Positions 8,883-18,172 of a stretch of 64,000 nt of DNA are shown here, in pieces. Numbering within the stretch: the stretch's first letter is position 1; each line of letters opens with the position of its first letter. The stretch is taken from assembly GCF_000295935.2 (NCBI RefSeq), contig NZ_ALWO02000052.1, forward strand, positions 186,001 to 250,000, in the 5' to 3' direction. A program made the translations under genes and the position numbers. The notes under the pieces are model-generated. The model saw only the letters and a list, made by a program, of their open reading frames with translations. It was not told where the DNA came from and ran no database searches. Origin of the DNA: Indibacter alkaliphilus LW1. GTDB lineage: Bacteria > Bacteroidota > Bacteroidia > Cytophagales > Cyclobacteriaceae.

Positions 8883-9403
8883 TAAATTCCTCTTCTTCTC
8901 CTGTAAAACAACAGTTGAACAATTATACTCATTATAAATACAAAAATAGCACTGTATATAATTTTTTGAACGACCGGGAAGAATAAATTAGTGCCTAAAT
9001 TTTCAATATAAAAAAACAAAAGATGATGGAATAAAAATAATGGTAAACTATAAGTCAAAAACCATCCAAAACCCATATTGAGCATAGAAGGCATAAGCCC
9101 TTCATCATAGCCTCCTGTGGGTGTAAGTACTTTCAGCCAGGGGTTTCTTACAAATGCCACTGCAACCAAACTCGCTGTGTGTATCCCTAAGGTGTCGTAA
9201 AATAAGTCAACCCCCAAGCCCATTGCAAATGCAATCAACATGCTTGGGATGCTTTTGATGTCTATAGGAAGCAACAGAATGTACAATACATACAGGAAGC
9301 AGAATGCCGAACTGAAGATCACCATGTTTTTAAGCAAAAGTACCTGCAATAAAAGGTAAAGCACAAACCCGCCAACTAATAAAAAAATTCTTCCGCTACT
9401 CAT
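8882..9403 (-). CDS. mreD: Rod shape-determining protein MreD
   Basis: 173 residues from the ATG at 9403, with five or six hydrophobic segments and a basic C-terminus (FYRRRRGI). MreD is the polytopic membrane partner of MreC. The sequence is poorly conserved in this family, so the call leans on topology, size and position between mreC and mrdA. A longer reading to 9499 would add 32 residues lying inside mreC; I reject it because MSSGRIFLLVGG gives a proper N-terminus next to the first helix. The chosen start overlaps the mreC 3' end by 8 bp. Confidence 0.88.
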   Translation of the reverse strand: MSSGRIFLLVGGFVLYLLLQVLLLKNMVIFSSAFCFLYVLYILLLPIDIKSIPSMLIAFAMGLGVDLFYDTLGIHTASLVAVAFVRNPWLKVLTPTGGYDEGLMPSMLNMGFGWFLTYSLPLFLFHHLLFFYIENLGTNLFFPVVQKIIYSAIFVFIMSIIVQLLFYRRRRGI

Positions 9404-10229
9404 TACTGATACCGTTTGATTGATAAAGCTCGTTGAGTTCTTCTTCTTGATTGTTCTCAACCAAATAAACATAGGAAATCCTGCTAAAATCCGCAGCAAG
9501 TTCTATAGTAATATCCAGGTAATTGGTCTCTGCACCCTGACTGACTTGAAAAACTTTTCCAATGGGTATTCCTTCCGGAAAAACAGCATTATACCCTGAA
9601 GTCACGACCTTATCACCCTCTTTGATATTGACGTGCCTTGGTACGTACAAAAGCTTGGCTTTATTGGCGTCTTTTCCATCCCATTTGGTAGATCCAAATA
9701 CGTCGGAAGATTCTATTTTGGAAGAGATTAACAAGTCAGTATGCAATACTGAAATAACAGAGGCAAAGTTTTTGGTGACGCCTTTGACCCGTCCTACAAC
9801 CCCTTCCTCATTGAATACCCCCATTCCTTCTTTGATCCCATGATTTGAACCTTTATTGATGGTCAGGAAGTTTTGGGAAAGATTGAGAGAATTGTTGATT
9901 ACCTTGGCTCCTTTGAATTGAAAGCTGTTCGCAAGGAGACTGTCCAGTTCAATATAGACGCTATCAGCAGGCATTCTGAATTTTTCCAGCTCCGCCAAAA
10001 GTTCAGCGTTCTTTTCCACCAAGCTTTTATTTACAGATGCCAAAGAAAAGTATTCTACAACATTGTTGCGTGCTGTAAGGACAGAGCCACTTGCCTGATT
10101 GGCACTGTTGAAGAAAGCAGAACCTTGCTGGGAATTGTAAGATGCAATCAGCCACAGGGCGATTGCTTCCAAAAAAAGGAATAGTAAGAAAGCTCTTAAC
10201 CTATAGAGAAATAGTAAAATTCTTTGCAT
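9396..10229 (-). CDS. mreC: Rod shape-determining protein MreC
   Basis: 277 residues. One N-terminal membrane helix (~12-30), a coiled-coil segment (~60-95, with SVNKSLVEKNAELLAELEKF) and the two beta-barrel subdomains of MreC (LTINKGSNHGIKEGMGVF near 122, then GDKVVTSGYNAVFPEGIPIG near 205). It forms periplasmic filaments that activate PBP2/RodA. It begins 7 bp after the mreB stop and overlaps mreD, as in canonical mre operons. Confidence 0.95.
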   Translation of the reverse strand: MQRILLFLYRLRAFLLFLFLEAIALWLIASYNSQQGSAFFNSANQASGSVLTARNNVVEYFSLASVNKSLVEKNAELLAELEKFRMPADSVYIELDSLLANSFQFKGAKVINNSLNLSQNFLTINKGSNHGIKEGMGVFNEEGVVGRVKGVTKNFASVISVLHTDLLISSKIESSDVFGSTKWDGKDANKAKLLYVPRHVNIKEGDKVVTSGYNAVFPEGIPIGKVFQVSQGAETNYLDITIELAADFSRISYVYLVENNQEEELNELYQSNGISNE

Positions 10230-10236
10230 TCAGCCA

Positions 10237-11265
10237 TTAGGTCATCAAAACTGTCCTGAAATTATGAATATTTTTAAGTGCAGTACCAGTACCTCTTACT
10301 ACTGCTCTTAGTGGATCTTCAGCAATATGGATCGGAAGTTTTGTTTTTTGGTGTAACCTTTTATCAAGACCTTTCAACAAAGCACCACCTCCTGTGAGGT
10401 GAATTCCATTGTCATAAATGTCAGCAGAAAGTTCAGGTGGTGCAATTTCCAGAGCTTTTAAGACAGCTTCTTCAATTTTGGATACTGATTTGTCCAGTGC
10501 AAAAGCAATTTCGGAATAAGAAACCTTGATCACCTTGGGAATCCCCGTCATCAGGTCTCTTCCCCTGATTTCATAATCTTCGGGCGCATCATCTAGCTCA
10601 GTCAATGCAGAACCAATGGCGATTTTTACTTTTTCAGCTGATCTTTCACCTATAAGAAGGTTGTGTTGTCTTCTCATGTAGTCCAAAATGTCTTTGGTGA
10701 AAGTGTCACCAGCTACTCTGATGGATTGATCTGCTACAATACCGGAAAGGGCAATCAATGCAATTTCGGTAGTTCCCCCACCAATATCTACAATCATGGA
10801 CCCCATCGGCTTTTCAATATCAATGCCAATACCTATAGCGGCAGCTATAGGCTCATAGATCATATAGACTTCCTTTGCACCTGCATGTTCAGCAGAATCC
10901 CTTACAGCTCTTTTTTCTACCTCAGTAATACCAGATGGTATACAGATAACCATTCTGTGGGATTTGGGAAACATTCCTTTTTTGTGGCCTGGAATCATTT
11001 TGATCAAACCCCTGATCATTTGCTCTGCAGCATAAAAATCCGCGATCACCCCATCCTTCAAGGGGCGGATAGTTTTGATATTTTCGTGAGTCTTTTCGTG
11101 CATATTCATCGCATCTTTGCCTACAGCAAGCACCCTATTGGTGGTTCTGTCGATGGCAATGATGGATGGCTCATCCACTACGATCTTGTCTTTATGTATG
11201 ATCAGCGTGTTTGCTGTACCTAAGTCAATAGCGATATCACTTGAAAAAAAATCGAATAATCCCAT
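10237..11265 (-). CDS. mreB: Cell shape-determining actin homologue MreB
   Basis: 342 residues, standard length. The actin-fold nucleotide motifs are clear: DLGTANTLI near residue 13 (phosphate 1), DIGGGTTEIA near 166 (phosphate 2), and HLTGGGALLKGL near 290 (adenosine). MreB polymerises on the inner membrane and directs the elongasome. It is the first gene of the five-gene minus-strand cell-shape operon; the 223-bp spacer before the divergent rimP must hold its promoter, but I could not recognise a convincing one on this strand. Confidence 0.98.
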   Translation of the reverse strand: MGLFDFFSSDIAIDLGTANTLIIHKDKIVVDEPSIIAIDRTTNRVLAVGKDAMNMHEKTHENIKTIRPLKDGVIADFYAAEQMIRGLIKMIPGHKKGMFPKSHRMVICIPSGITEVEKRAVRDSAEHAGAKEVYMIYEPIAAAIGIGIDIEKPMGSMIVDIGGGTTEIALIALSGIVADQSIRVAGDTFTKDILDYMRRQHNLLIGERSAEKVKIAIGSALTELDDAPEDYEIRGRDLMTGIPKVIKVSYSEIAFALDKSVSKIEEAVLKALEIAPPELSADIYDNGIHLTGGGALLKGLDKRLHQKTKLPIHIAEDPLRAVVRGTGTALKNIHNFRTVLMT

Positions 11266-11390
11266 TATATATAGATTGAATAGATTTGGTCTTTGAATTA
11301 AAGGTTAAACTTAGCACAATCTGTGCAGAAGATTCAACGTGGGTCGGCAAAATTATTATCTAATTCTCAATTTATTACAAGAATGCTGTT

Positions 11391-11421
11391 TTTTTTTGTG
11401 GGAATAATTTTATTACCTTTG
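11391..11421 (+). promoter_or_regulatory. Bacteroidota-type promoter of rimP-nusA-infB
   Basis: TACCTTTG at 11414-11421 matches the -7 consensus TAnnTTTG. A run of T ending in TTTG (11391-11398) upstream supplies a -33 element at a spacing of 15-19 bp. Transcription would begin near 11428, leaving a leader of about 60 nt before rimP. Confidence 0.6.
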
Positions 11422-11488
11422 TGGAGTATTATCCAAAATAACGTGAGGGGACAGCAGTCCCCTCTTTCGTTTATTAGCCAGATTCGAA

Positions 11489-11959
11489 ATGAGTACCAGA
11501 CAAACAATAGAGGAAATTGTCGAGAAATACCTTCCGGACGAAAGCCACTTTGTGGTTGAAGTTCAGGTATTGGATAAAGGCGCCAAAGCGCAGGTAAAAA
11601 TATTGATTGATGCTGATTTAGGACTCAATATTGACACTTGTGCCAAAGTAAGCAGGCAGGTGGGCGAAGAGTTGGAGGCAAAAGAAATACTTTCCAAAGC
11701 CTACGTCTTGGAAGTTTCCTCTCCTGGAGTCGATTATCCTTTGTCTTCTAAGAGGCAATACCAAAAGAATGTTGGCCGCAATTTAAAGGTTAGTCTTTTG
11801 GACGGGAAAGAGTTAGAAGGTGAGTTGGTCGCTGTTGGTAACACGGAAGTCCAACTAAAGATAAAAGTAAAAGAAAAAGGGAAAAAAGCCGTGGAACAAA
11901 ATATCCAGGTGGCTTTGGACCAGATAAAAAAATCAATTGTGTTAGTCTCTTTTAAATAA
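11489..11959 (+). CDS. rimP: Ribosome maturation factor RimP
   Basis: 156 residues. RimP assists late assembly of the 30S subunit. The two-domain pattern is visible: an N-terminal domain with the LIDADLGLNIDTCAKVSRQVGEEL segment's hallmark turns (residues ~45-65) and VLEVSSPGVDYPL near 80, then a small SH3-like C-domain rich in Lys and Val. The order rimP-nusA-infB is one of the most conserved bacterial operons and supports the call. The gap to nusA is only 5 bp. Confidence 0.95.
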   Translation: MSTRQTIEEIVEKYLPDESHFVVEVQVLDKGAKAQVKILIDADLGLNIDTCAKVSRQVGEELEAKEILSKAYVLEVSSPGVDYPLSSKRQYQKNVGRNLKVSLLDGKELEGELVAVGNTEVQLKIKVKEKGKKAVEQNIQVALDQIKKSIVLVSFK

Positions 11960-11964
11960 AAAAA

Positions 11965-13209
11965 ATGGATGCTAAAGTTCTAATAGAATCATTTGCAGAG
12001 TTTGCAAGATCTAAAAATGTGGATCGCCCTACCATGATCCGTATCCTTGAAGATGTTTTTAGAGCGATGATTCGCAAGAAGTACGAAACAGATGAAAACT
12101 TTGACGTAACCATCAATGCGGATAAAGGTGACCTGGAAATATTAAGAATCAGGGAAATTGTCGACGACAATTCTGAGGATATTTGGGATTTTGACAAAAT
12201 CAGCCTTACAGACGCCAGAAAAATAGAGCCAGATTTTGAAGTAGGAGAGGAAGTTTACGAGAAAATTGAGCTGGAAGAATTCGGAAGAAGGGCTGTCATG
12301 ATGGCAAGACAGACTTTGATACAGAGAATCAAAGATTTGGAAAAAGATTTATTGTTCAATCAATATGAAGAGCTTGTAGGTGAAATCATATCCGCTGAAG
12401 TATATCAAATCCTAGGCAGAGAGGTATTATTGATAGATGGGGAAGGCAATGAGTTGATTCTCCCAAAAGGAGAGCAGATACCAAAAGATAGGTTCAGAAA
12501 AGGAGACTCAGTAAAAGCTATTGTCCATAAAGTGGAAATGGTTAACGGAAATCCAAAAATAATTCTTTCAAGAACCTCTCCGATCTTCTTGGAAAGACTG
12601 TTTGAAAATGAAGTCCCGGAAGTTTTTGACGGTCTGATTACAATCAAAAAAATCGTCAGAGAGCCAGGAGAGAGAGCTAAAGTAGCGGTTGAATCTTATG
12701 ATGACAGAATAGATCCCGTAGGTGCCTGTGTTGGTATGAAAGGAAGCCGTATTCACGCTATCGTAAGGGAACTGCAAAATGAAAATATTGATGTTATCAA
12801 TTACACAGACAATCTTGAATTATATGTTTCAAGGGCACTGAGTCCTGCCAAGGTTAGCTCCATCAGTGCAGATCAGGAAAACAAAAGACTATCAGTTTAC
12901 CTGAAGCCAGATCAAGTTTCTATGGCAATAGGTAAGGGGGGGTTCAATATCAGATTGGCATCCAGATTGGTTGGTTTTGAAATTGATGTTTTCAGAGAAT
13001 TGAGCGATGCCGAGGAGGAAGATGTTGATCTGGAAGAATTTGTGGATGAAATTGACGGATGGGTAATTGATGAATTGAAAAAGACAGGATTGGATACTGC
13101 CAAGAGTGTTCTTTCACTGAGCAAAGAGGACCTTTTAAGAAGGACTGAGCTTGAGGAAGAGACTATTGATGAAGTATTTAAAATCTTAAAACAGGAATTT
13201 GAACAATAA
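11965..13209 (+). CDS. nusA: Transcription termination/antitermination factor NusA
   Basis: 414 residues: N-terminal polymerase-binding domain (~1-130), S1 domain (~135-200), two KH domains (~200-345; VGACVGMKGSRIHAIVREL and MAIGKGGFNIRLASRL are the two GxxG-type loops), and a single helix-hairpin-helix-like C-terminal part (~360-414). This matches the size seen in Bacteroidota, which lack the long acidic repeats of E. coli NusA. NusA binds RNA polymerase and modulates pausing and termination. It lies between rimP and infB in the usual order. Confidence 0.97.
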   Translation: MDAKVLIESFAEFARSKNVDRPTMIRILEDVFRAMIRKKYETDENFDVTINADKGDLEILRIREIVDDNSEDIWDFDKISLTDARKIEPDFEVGEEVYEKIELEEFGRRAVMMARQTLIQRIKDLEKDLLFNQYEELVGEIISAEVYQILGREVLLIDGEGNELILPKGEQIPKDRFRKGDSVKAIVHKVEMVNGNPKIILSRTSPIFLERLFENEVPEVFDGLITIKKIVREPGERAKVAVESYDDRIDPVGACVGMKGSRIHAIVRELQNENIDVINYTDNLELYVSRALSPAKVSSISADQENKRLSVYLKPDQVSMAIGKGGFNIRLASRLVGFEIDVFRELSDAEEEDVDLEEFVDEIDGWVIDELKKTGLDTAKSVLSLSKEDLLRRTELEEETIDEVFKILKQEFEQ

Positions 13210-13210
13210 G

Positions 13211-13242
13211 TATAGGCCAAATTCCACAATAATTGGCCTATA
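13211..13242 (+). terminator. Hairpin between nusA and infB (possible attenuator)
   Basis: TATAGGCCAA (13211-13220) pairs with TTGGCCTATA (13233-13242) across a 12-nt loop, followed by a weak T-containing stretch. It could cause partial termination or a pause before infB, or protect the 3' end of a processed nusA transcript. The overlapping TATATTTG (13239-13246) also looks like a -7 element for infB. Confidence 0.4.
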
Positions 13243-13277
13243 TTTGCCAAAACTATATTAGAGAGAGTTTTTAGCGT

Positions 13278-16166
13278 ATGTCAGAAGAAAAAACAATGAG
13301 ATTGGGCCAGGTGGCAAGGAAACTCAACGTAGGTATTTCTACGATAGTGGATTCTTTGTCCAAAAAAGGCTTCGAAGTAGAAAATAATCCCAACTCCAAA
13401 ATCAACATGGACCAGTTTAACATGTTGGCCAAGGAGTTTAAGTCCTCTGCTATGGAAAAAGAAGAGGCATCTCATCTGTCTATAGGTAAGCGTCACCATG
13501 AGACTTTTACCATTGAGGCTGAATCTGATGTGAAAGAGGAGAAAAAGCCTGAGCCAGCTCCAGCACCAGAACCTAAAGAAAAGGAACAGCCAAAAGCAGA
13601 ACCAAAGCCCGCACCTGCTAAAGAACAGGAGAAGGAGGCAGATAAAGTCCCTGTTGAGGCACCGAAACTACAAGGGATTAAAGTTTTGGGCAAAATTGAT
13701 CTTAGCCCTAAAAAAGAGACTCCGAAAAAAGAGGAGCCAAAGCAACAGGTCAAGAAGGAAGAGCCTAAAAAGCAGGAGGAAGCACCAAAAGCACGTCCTC
13801 CGAAAGAAGAAAAACCTCAGGCTGTGAAGCCTCAGACCACTGACGACGCAAAGACTGAGAAAAAAGAAGAAAAAGTAGTTGAGGAAAAAAAAGAGGAACC
13901 TGCCAAGAAGGAGGCTCCTAAAACGCCTAAAGCTCCTGAACCGCCTAAAGAAGAGGAAAAGGTTCAAGAAAGAGTCATCTCTGCCAAAGCAGATGCGCTG
14001 AAGGGCTTGACCGTATTGGGTAAGATTGAATTACCTGAAGAAAGGTCAAAGAAAAAGGGCAAACCTGTAGCATCTTCTGATGAGAAAGGTAAGGAGAAGA
14101 AAAAACGTCCAAGAAAAAGGATTGATAAAAATACTGGGGGCCCCAACCAACAAAATAGACCCGGTGCAAAGCCCGGTGGTCCTGGAACTAATCAAAATGC
14201 CGGTAGAGACCGCAGAAATCAAGGTGGCAAAGGCAGGCCTCAGCAGAATGCTGGTAGAGTACAGAAAGCTGAACCCACTCAAAAGGAAATCCAAGATCAG
14301 ATCAAACAGACTCTAGCCAGACTTCAGGGAGGAGGCAAGTCCGGTGGAGGTAAATCCAAGAGAAGAGATAAAAAAACCGACAGATCCCGTGAGGAAGTTG
14401 AAGGTGTAGAAGAAACCAAAATACTCAGAGTAACAGAATTTATTTCAGCTAATGACCTGGCATCATTGATGGATGTTTCAGTCAATCAAGTGATATCCAG
14501 CTGTATGTCTTTAGGGATGTTTGTTTCTATTAACCAAAGACTTGACGCCGAAGCTATCACCATCATTGCTGATGAGTTTGACTATGAAGTTGAATTCACC
14601 AAGCCTGATGAGGAAGAAAACGTCATTGAAGTAGAAGATAATCCTGATGATCTGAAGCCAAGAGCTCCAATCGTGACCATCATGGGTCACGTAGATCATG
14701 GTAAAACTTCCCTTCTAGATTACATCAGGAGGTCAAAAGTCACCGATGCTGAAGCGGGTGGTATTACACAGCACATTGGTGCTTATGACGTGACCACCGC
14801 AAACGGTGAAAAAATTGCATTCTTGGATACACCAGGTCACGAAGCCTTTACGGCGATGAGAGCCAGAGGTGCTAAAATCACAGATGTCGCAATTATTGTA
14901 ATCGCAGCTGATGATGACATCATGCCGCAAACCAAAGAAGCAATCAACCATGCCCAAGTGGCAGGTGTACCGATGATATTCGCAATCAATAAGATTGATA
15001 AGCCGAATGCCAATCCTAATAAAATTAAAGAACAACTTGCCAATATGAATCTTTTGGTTGAGGAATGGGGTGGTAAATACCAGTCTCAGGATATATCAGC
15101 CAAAACAGGTCTTGGAATTGATGACTTATTGGAAAAAGTATTGCTTGAAGCAGAAGTGCTGGAATTGACTGCCAATTCAGAGAAGAATGCAGTTGGTACA
15201 GTAGTAGAGGCTTCCCTTGATAAAGGTAGAGGGTATGTGACCACTATAATGGTTCAGGCCGGAACACTAAAAATTGGTGATGTATTGTTGGCCGGTCAGC
15301 ATTATGGTAAAGTTAAGGCTATGACCGATCATAAAGGCAAAAAACTTTCAAAAGCTGGTCCTTCCACACCAGTCCAAGTTTTGGGTTTAAGTGGAGCTCC
15401 TCAAGCTGGAGATACCTTCAAAGTATATGATAGCGAAAGGGAGGCAAGGGAAATAGCCAACTCAAGGGAACAGATTCTCAGAGAGCAGAGCATGAGAACC
15501 AAAAAGCATATCACATTGGATGAAATCGGCAGACGATTGGCCATTGGTAGCTTTAAGGAACTTAATATTATTATCAAAGGTGACGTGGATGGTTCTGTGG
15601 AAGCATTATCGGACTCTTTGCTTAAATTATCCAAAGAAGAAGTTTCTGTGAATATCATTCACAAAGGAGTGGGTCAGATTTCAGAATCTGATGTGCTGTT
15701 GGCTTCTGCCTCAGATGCAATTATTCTTGGATTCCAGGTAAGACCTTCTTCTAACGCTAAAAGGTTGGCCGAACAAGAAGAAATTGAAATCAGACATTAC
15801 TCAATTATCTATGATGCGATCAACCAGATCAAAGATGCCATAGAAGGAATGCTTGAGCCTGAATTTGAAGAAGTCATCACTGGCAACGTACAGGTAAGGG
15901 AAGTTTTCAAAATTTCCAAAATCGGTACAGTAGCAGGATGTTATGTAACAGATGGTTATGTAACCAGGAAAAATAAGATCAGAATCATCAGAGACGGTAT
16001 AGTAATTCACGATGGAGAAATAGATCAGTTGAAGCGATTCAAAGATGATGTGGCTGAAGTAAAAGCTGGATACGAATGTGGTATTTCTATCAAGAAATTC
16101 AACGATATCCTGGTAGATGACACCATCGAAGGGTACATGATGCAGGAAATCAAGAAGAAAAAATAA
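13278..16166 (+). CDS. infB: Translation initiation factor IF-2
   Basis: 962 residues. Begins with an IF2_N module ([21 protein letters not shown]), then a very long Lys/Glu/Pro/Ala-rich disordered region (~80-385), a second IF2_N-like module (~388-440), and the GTPase core with G1 GHVDHGKTS near 470, G3 DTPGHEAF near 517 and G4 NKID near 571, followed by domains II, III and IV (C1/C2). IF-2 brings fMet-tRNA to the 30S P site and promotes subunit joining. The expanded N-terminus is usual in Bacteroidota. Third gene of rimP-nusA-infB; a terminator follows. Confidence 0.98.
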   Translation: MSEEKTMRLGQVARKLNVGISTIVDSLSKKGFEVENNPNSKINMDQFNMLAKEFKSSAMEKEEASHLSIGKRHHETFTIEAESDVKEEKKPEPAPAPEPKEKEQPKAEPKPAPAKEQEKEADKVPVEAPKLQGIKVLGKIDLSPKKETPKKEEPKQQVKKEEPKKQEEAPKARPPKEEKPQAVKPQTTDDAKTEKKEEKVVEEKKEEPAKKEAPKTPKAPEPPKEEEKVQERVISAKADALKGLTVLGKIELPEERSKKKGKPVASSDEKGKEKKKRPRKRIDKNTGGPNQQNRPGAKPGGPGTNQNAGRDRRNQGGKGRPQQNAGRVQKAEPTQKEIQDQIKQTLARLQGGGKSGGGKSKRRDKKTDRSREEVEGVEETKILRVTEFISANDLASLMDVSVNQVISSCMSLGMFVSINQRLDAEAITIIADEFDYEVEFTKPDEEENVIEVEDNPDDLKPRAPIVTIMGHVDHGKTSLLDYIRRSKVTDAEAGGITQHIGAYDVTTANGEKIAFLDTPGHEAFTAMRARGAKITDVAIIVIAADDDIMPQTKEAINHAQVAGVPMIFAINKIDKPNANPNKIKEQLANMNLLVEEWGGKYQSQDISAKTGLGIDDLLEKVLLEAEVLELTANSEKNAVGTVVEASLDKGRGYVTTIMVQAGTLKIGDVLLAGQHYGKVKAMTDHKGKKLSKAGPSTPVQVLGLSGAPQAGDTFKVYDSEREAREIANSREQILREQSMRTKKHITLDEIGRRLAIGSFKELNIIIKGDVDGSVEALSDSLLKLSKEEVSVNIIHKGVGQISESDVLLASASDAIILGFQVRPSSNAKRLAEQEEIEIRHYSIIYDAINQIKDAIEGMLEPEFEEVITGNVQVREVFKISKIGTVAGCYVTDGYVTRKNKIRIIRDGIVIHDGEIDQLKRFKDDVAEVKAGYECGISIKKFNDILVDDTIEGYMMQEIKKKK

Positions 16167-16190
16167 ATTTGAATTTAAATTGATTTATAC

Positions 16191-16228
16191 AAAGAGGAAC
16201 TGTTGATTTACGGTTCCTCTTTATTTTT
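16191..16228 (+). terminator. Terminator after infB
   Basis: Perfect 10-bp stem AAAGAGGAAC / GTTCCTCTTT with a 12-nt loop followed by a T-rich tail, 25 bp past the infB stop. Confidence 0.8.
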
Positions 16229-16234
16229 GCCCGT

Positions 16235-16426
16235 ATGGTTGTAGCTGTCAAGCTTATTTTCATGACTATCTTTTATGTGGCTTTATTCAAGTTATTACTT
16301 GGAATGATAAGGCCGGTGTATGTATTGTGGTTTTTGGATCGGTGCAACAGAAAGAAAGTGTTGAAGCTCTATGGAAGAATAGCCTTGCTGTCTTTTTTAC
16401 TCTGGAAAATTTTAGAGAGCATTTGA
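16235..16426 (+). CDS. Small hydrophobic protein, unassigned
   Basis: 63 residues with two predicted membrane segments (~4-25 and ~47-62) and a basic loop between them (DRCNRKKVLKLYGR). It begins 7 bp after the infB terminator and on the same strand. No family recognised. The clear topology (two helices flanking a positive loop) argues that it is real, but a 63-codon ORF in an AT-rich spacer could arise by chance. If real, it would be an inner-membrane micro-protein of unknown role. Confidence 0.5.
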   Translation: MVVAVKLIFMTIFYVALFKLLLGMIRPVYVLWFLDRCNRKKVLKLYGRIALLSFLLWKILESI

Positions 16427-16473
16427 TCAATTTCGAATATCATAGGATAATGAAGAAAGATTGTTCTTTTTTA

Positions 16474-16506
16474 TTTTTTTGAAACAAAAAAAAAGTTTTA
16501 CATTTC
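16474..16506 (+). promoter_or_regulatory. Putative promoter of the gene at 16525
   Basis: TTTTTTTG (16474-16481), 17 bp, then TACATTTC (16499-16506), close to the TTTG / TAnnTTTG pattern. The transcript would start about 10-15 nt before the GTG at 16525. Confidence 0.4.
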
Positions 16507-16524
16507 TGGCTGAAATATTCAATT

Positions 16525-17070
16525 GTGAGGAGGTCTATTGCCATATTTTTATTATGTTGTTTTGCATTGTACCATTTTGGGTACTATGTGGCTTATTTTT
16601 CCTTTAATCTTCAAATCGAAAAAAACTGGATAGAAAAAATTTACTCAGAGAATCTTGAGCAGGGAGAAGAGCGTCTACTTGAAATTCCTATGAGCCTTCC
16701 TTACATGGCTGATGAGGAAGAGTTTCGGACTACCAATACACAGTTTGAAAAAGACGGGAAAATCTACCGTGCGGTAAAGCAACGGTATGTTCAGGACACC
16801 TTGCAGATCATATACGTTCCCGATTCTGCCAAAAGTACTTTGGATCACACCATCAAGCAATGGATCAGCTCCTTGGTGCAGGATGAAATACCTGATGGAA
16901 AAAGCAACTCATTGTTATCCAAAACATTTGTAAAAGACTATGTGCAGCCTGACAATCCCGTTGAATTAGGCTGGATACACGTTGAACAAAAATTATTGAT
17001 AGGGTTTATTTTTTCAGCTTATGAAAACCAATTTTTAAACATCGACACGCCTCCTCCGGAGTTGGTGTAA
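16525..17070 (+). CDS. Unassigned membrane-anchored or secreted protein
   Basis: 181 residues read from a GTG start. An N-terminal hydrophobic stretch (~4-24, IAIFLLCCFALYHFGYYVAYF) is a signal anchor or uncleaved signal. The rest is soluble, with a C-terminal hydrophobic patch (LLIGFIFSAYENQFL) and a PPPEL tail. I recognise no family. No ATG fits before the hydrophobic start, so GTG is the best choice; the hydrophobic segment right after it supports this. It is followed by a 160-bp spacer and the barrel/haloperoxidase set, and may be transcribed separately. Confidence 0.65.
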   Translation: MRRSIAIFLLCCFALYHFGYYVAYFSFNLQIEKNWIEKIYSENLEQGEERLLEIPMSLPYMADEEEFRTTNTQFEKDGKIYRAVKQRYVQDTLQIIYVPDSAKSTLDHTIKQWISSLVQDEIPDGKSNSLLSKTFVKDYVQPDNPVELGWIHVEQKLLIGFIFSAYENQFLNIDTPPPELV

Positions 17071-17232
17071 TTTCTCCATAGGGTTAATTCCGATTATCAT
17101 CGCTTTCTAAAAGTAGTGAGTAAGGTTTCGTGGATCCCTTACTATGGGATAATTGTATTTGTGTAGTTCTTCTTTGGATACAAATACAAATTGGAATTAA
17201 CCAAAAATTACATCAAACCAAATCTATCAAAA

Positions 17233-18171
17233 ATGAAAAATCTGATTTATGCATCAGGGCTAGCTGTCCTCTTGCAGTTTATTTATATCGCTCCATCCCA
17301 GGGGCAATTGCCATTTGATGAAATTATGATGTCAAATGGGGAAGTTTGTGCAGCCCTTATGTTTGAGCACGGCACTTGGAACAGGTATTGGGAGGGGAGT
17401 TTTCTTAGAGAGAATGCCAATATCGGGACACTTACCAGACAACTGATCATGCCATACGTGGCTGTTGGTATTGGTAATCATGTGAATTTTATGGCAAGTA
17501 TTCCTTATGTCCGTACCGAGGCCTCAGGCGGAACTCAAGCTGGGCAGGAAGGGATTCAGGATCTCAGCCTTTCCTTAAAAGTAAAATGGTTGGAAAAACG
17601 GGCCGGAGGAGGGAATTTTTCTTTTCTCACCAATACCAATTTCAATACTCCTGTAGGTCCATACCTGTCCGATTACATGCCATTCAGTATTGGAGCAGGA
17701 GCACCTGAGGTTGGCATGCGCGGAATTGTCAGTTATAGGACAGATTTTGGACTCGTTGCCAGAACTTCAATGGCCTATCTATGGAGAGGGCAGACCCAAA
17801 TAGAAAGAGATTATTATTACGAAAATGGTAGTGTATACTCCTCTTTTATGAATGTCCCTAATGCAGTGAATTTTCATGCAGCATTGGCTTACTGGCTACT
17901 TGATGACCAATTAAGTATAGAAGCCACCTTTCAAAGTCTCAACTGCCTGACCGGTGATGATATCAGGTCTTACAATAGACCACAGCCTACCAATAAAATG
18001 GATTTTGCCCAAGTAGGTACCTGGATTCAATACTATATTAAAGGGCGTCAAGGCTTAGGCACAATTGCTTATGTAAATCACACCGTTAGCGGCAGAAACA
18101 TGGGGAAATTTACCACCGTCGGATTGGGGCTGACTTATCAGTTCCAGGCATTCAACAAATCTTCCAACTGA
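17233..18171 (+). CDS. Outer-membrane beta-barrel protein (transporter-like)
   Basis: 312 residues from the ATG at 17233 (MKNLIYASG). A signal peptide ends near residue 27 (APSQGQ). The mature part alternates short amphipathic strands and turns and closes with GLGLTYQFQAF, as in barrels of the phenol-degradation meta-pathway/transporter type. An upstream in-frame TTG (17191) would push the signal peptide inward and is rejected. The stop codon almost touches the start of the next gene (1 bp), so it is co-transcribed with the haloperoxidase-like lipoprotein. Ligand unknown. Confidence 0.8.
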   Translation: MKNLIYASGLAVLLQFIYIAPSQGQLPFDEIMMSNGEVCAALMFEHGTWNRYWEGSFLRENANIGTLTRQLIMPYVAVGIGNHVNFMASIPYVRTEASGGTQAGQEGIQDLSLSLKVKWLEKRAGGGNFSFLTNTNFNTPVGPYLSDYMPFSIGAGAPEVGMRGIVSYRTDFGLVARTSMAYLWRGQTQIERDYYYENGSVYSSFMNVPNAVNFHAALAYWLLDDQLSIEATFQSLNCLTGDDIRSYNRPQPTNKMDFAQVGTWIQYYIKGRQGLGTIAYVNHTVSGRNMGKFTTVGLGLTYQFQAFNKSSN

Positions 18172-18172
18172 T

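Noticed and set aside
9404-9499. Longer MreD start
   Set aside because: The 32 extra residues come from the mreC region read in another frame and precede a natural start at the first membrane helix.
11323-11559. Plus-strand frame of 78 residues before rimP
   Set aside because: It contains the rimP promoter and overlaps the start of rimP in another frame; no protein-like features.
13493-14294. Several minus-strand and offset frames across the infB N-terminal region
   Set aside because: All derive from the repetitive Lys/Glu/Pro codons of IF-2 read in other frames.
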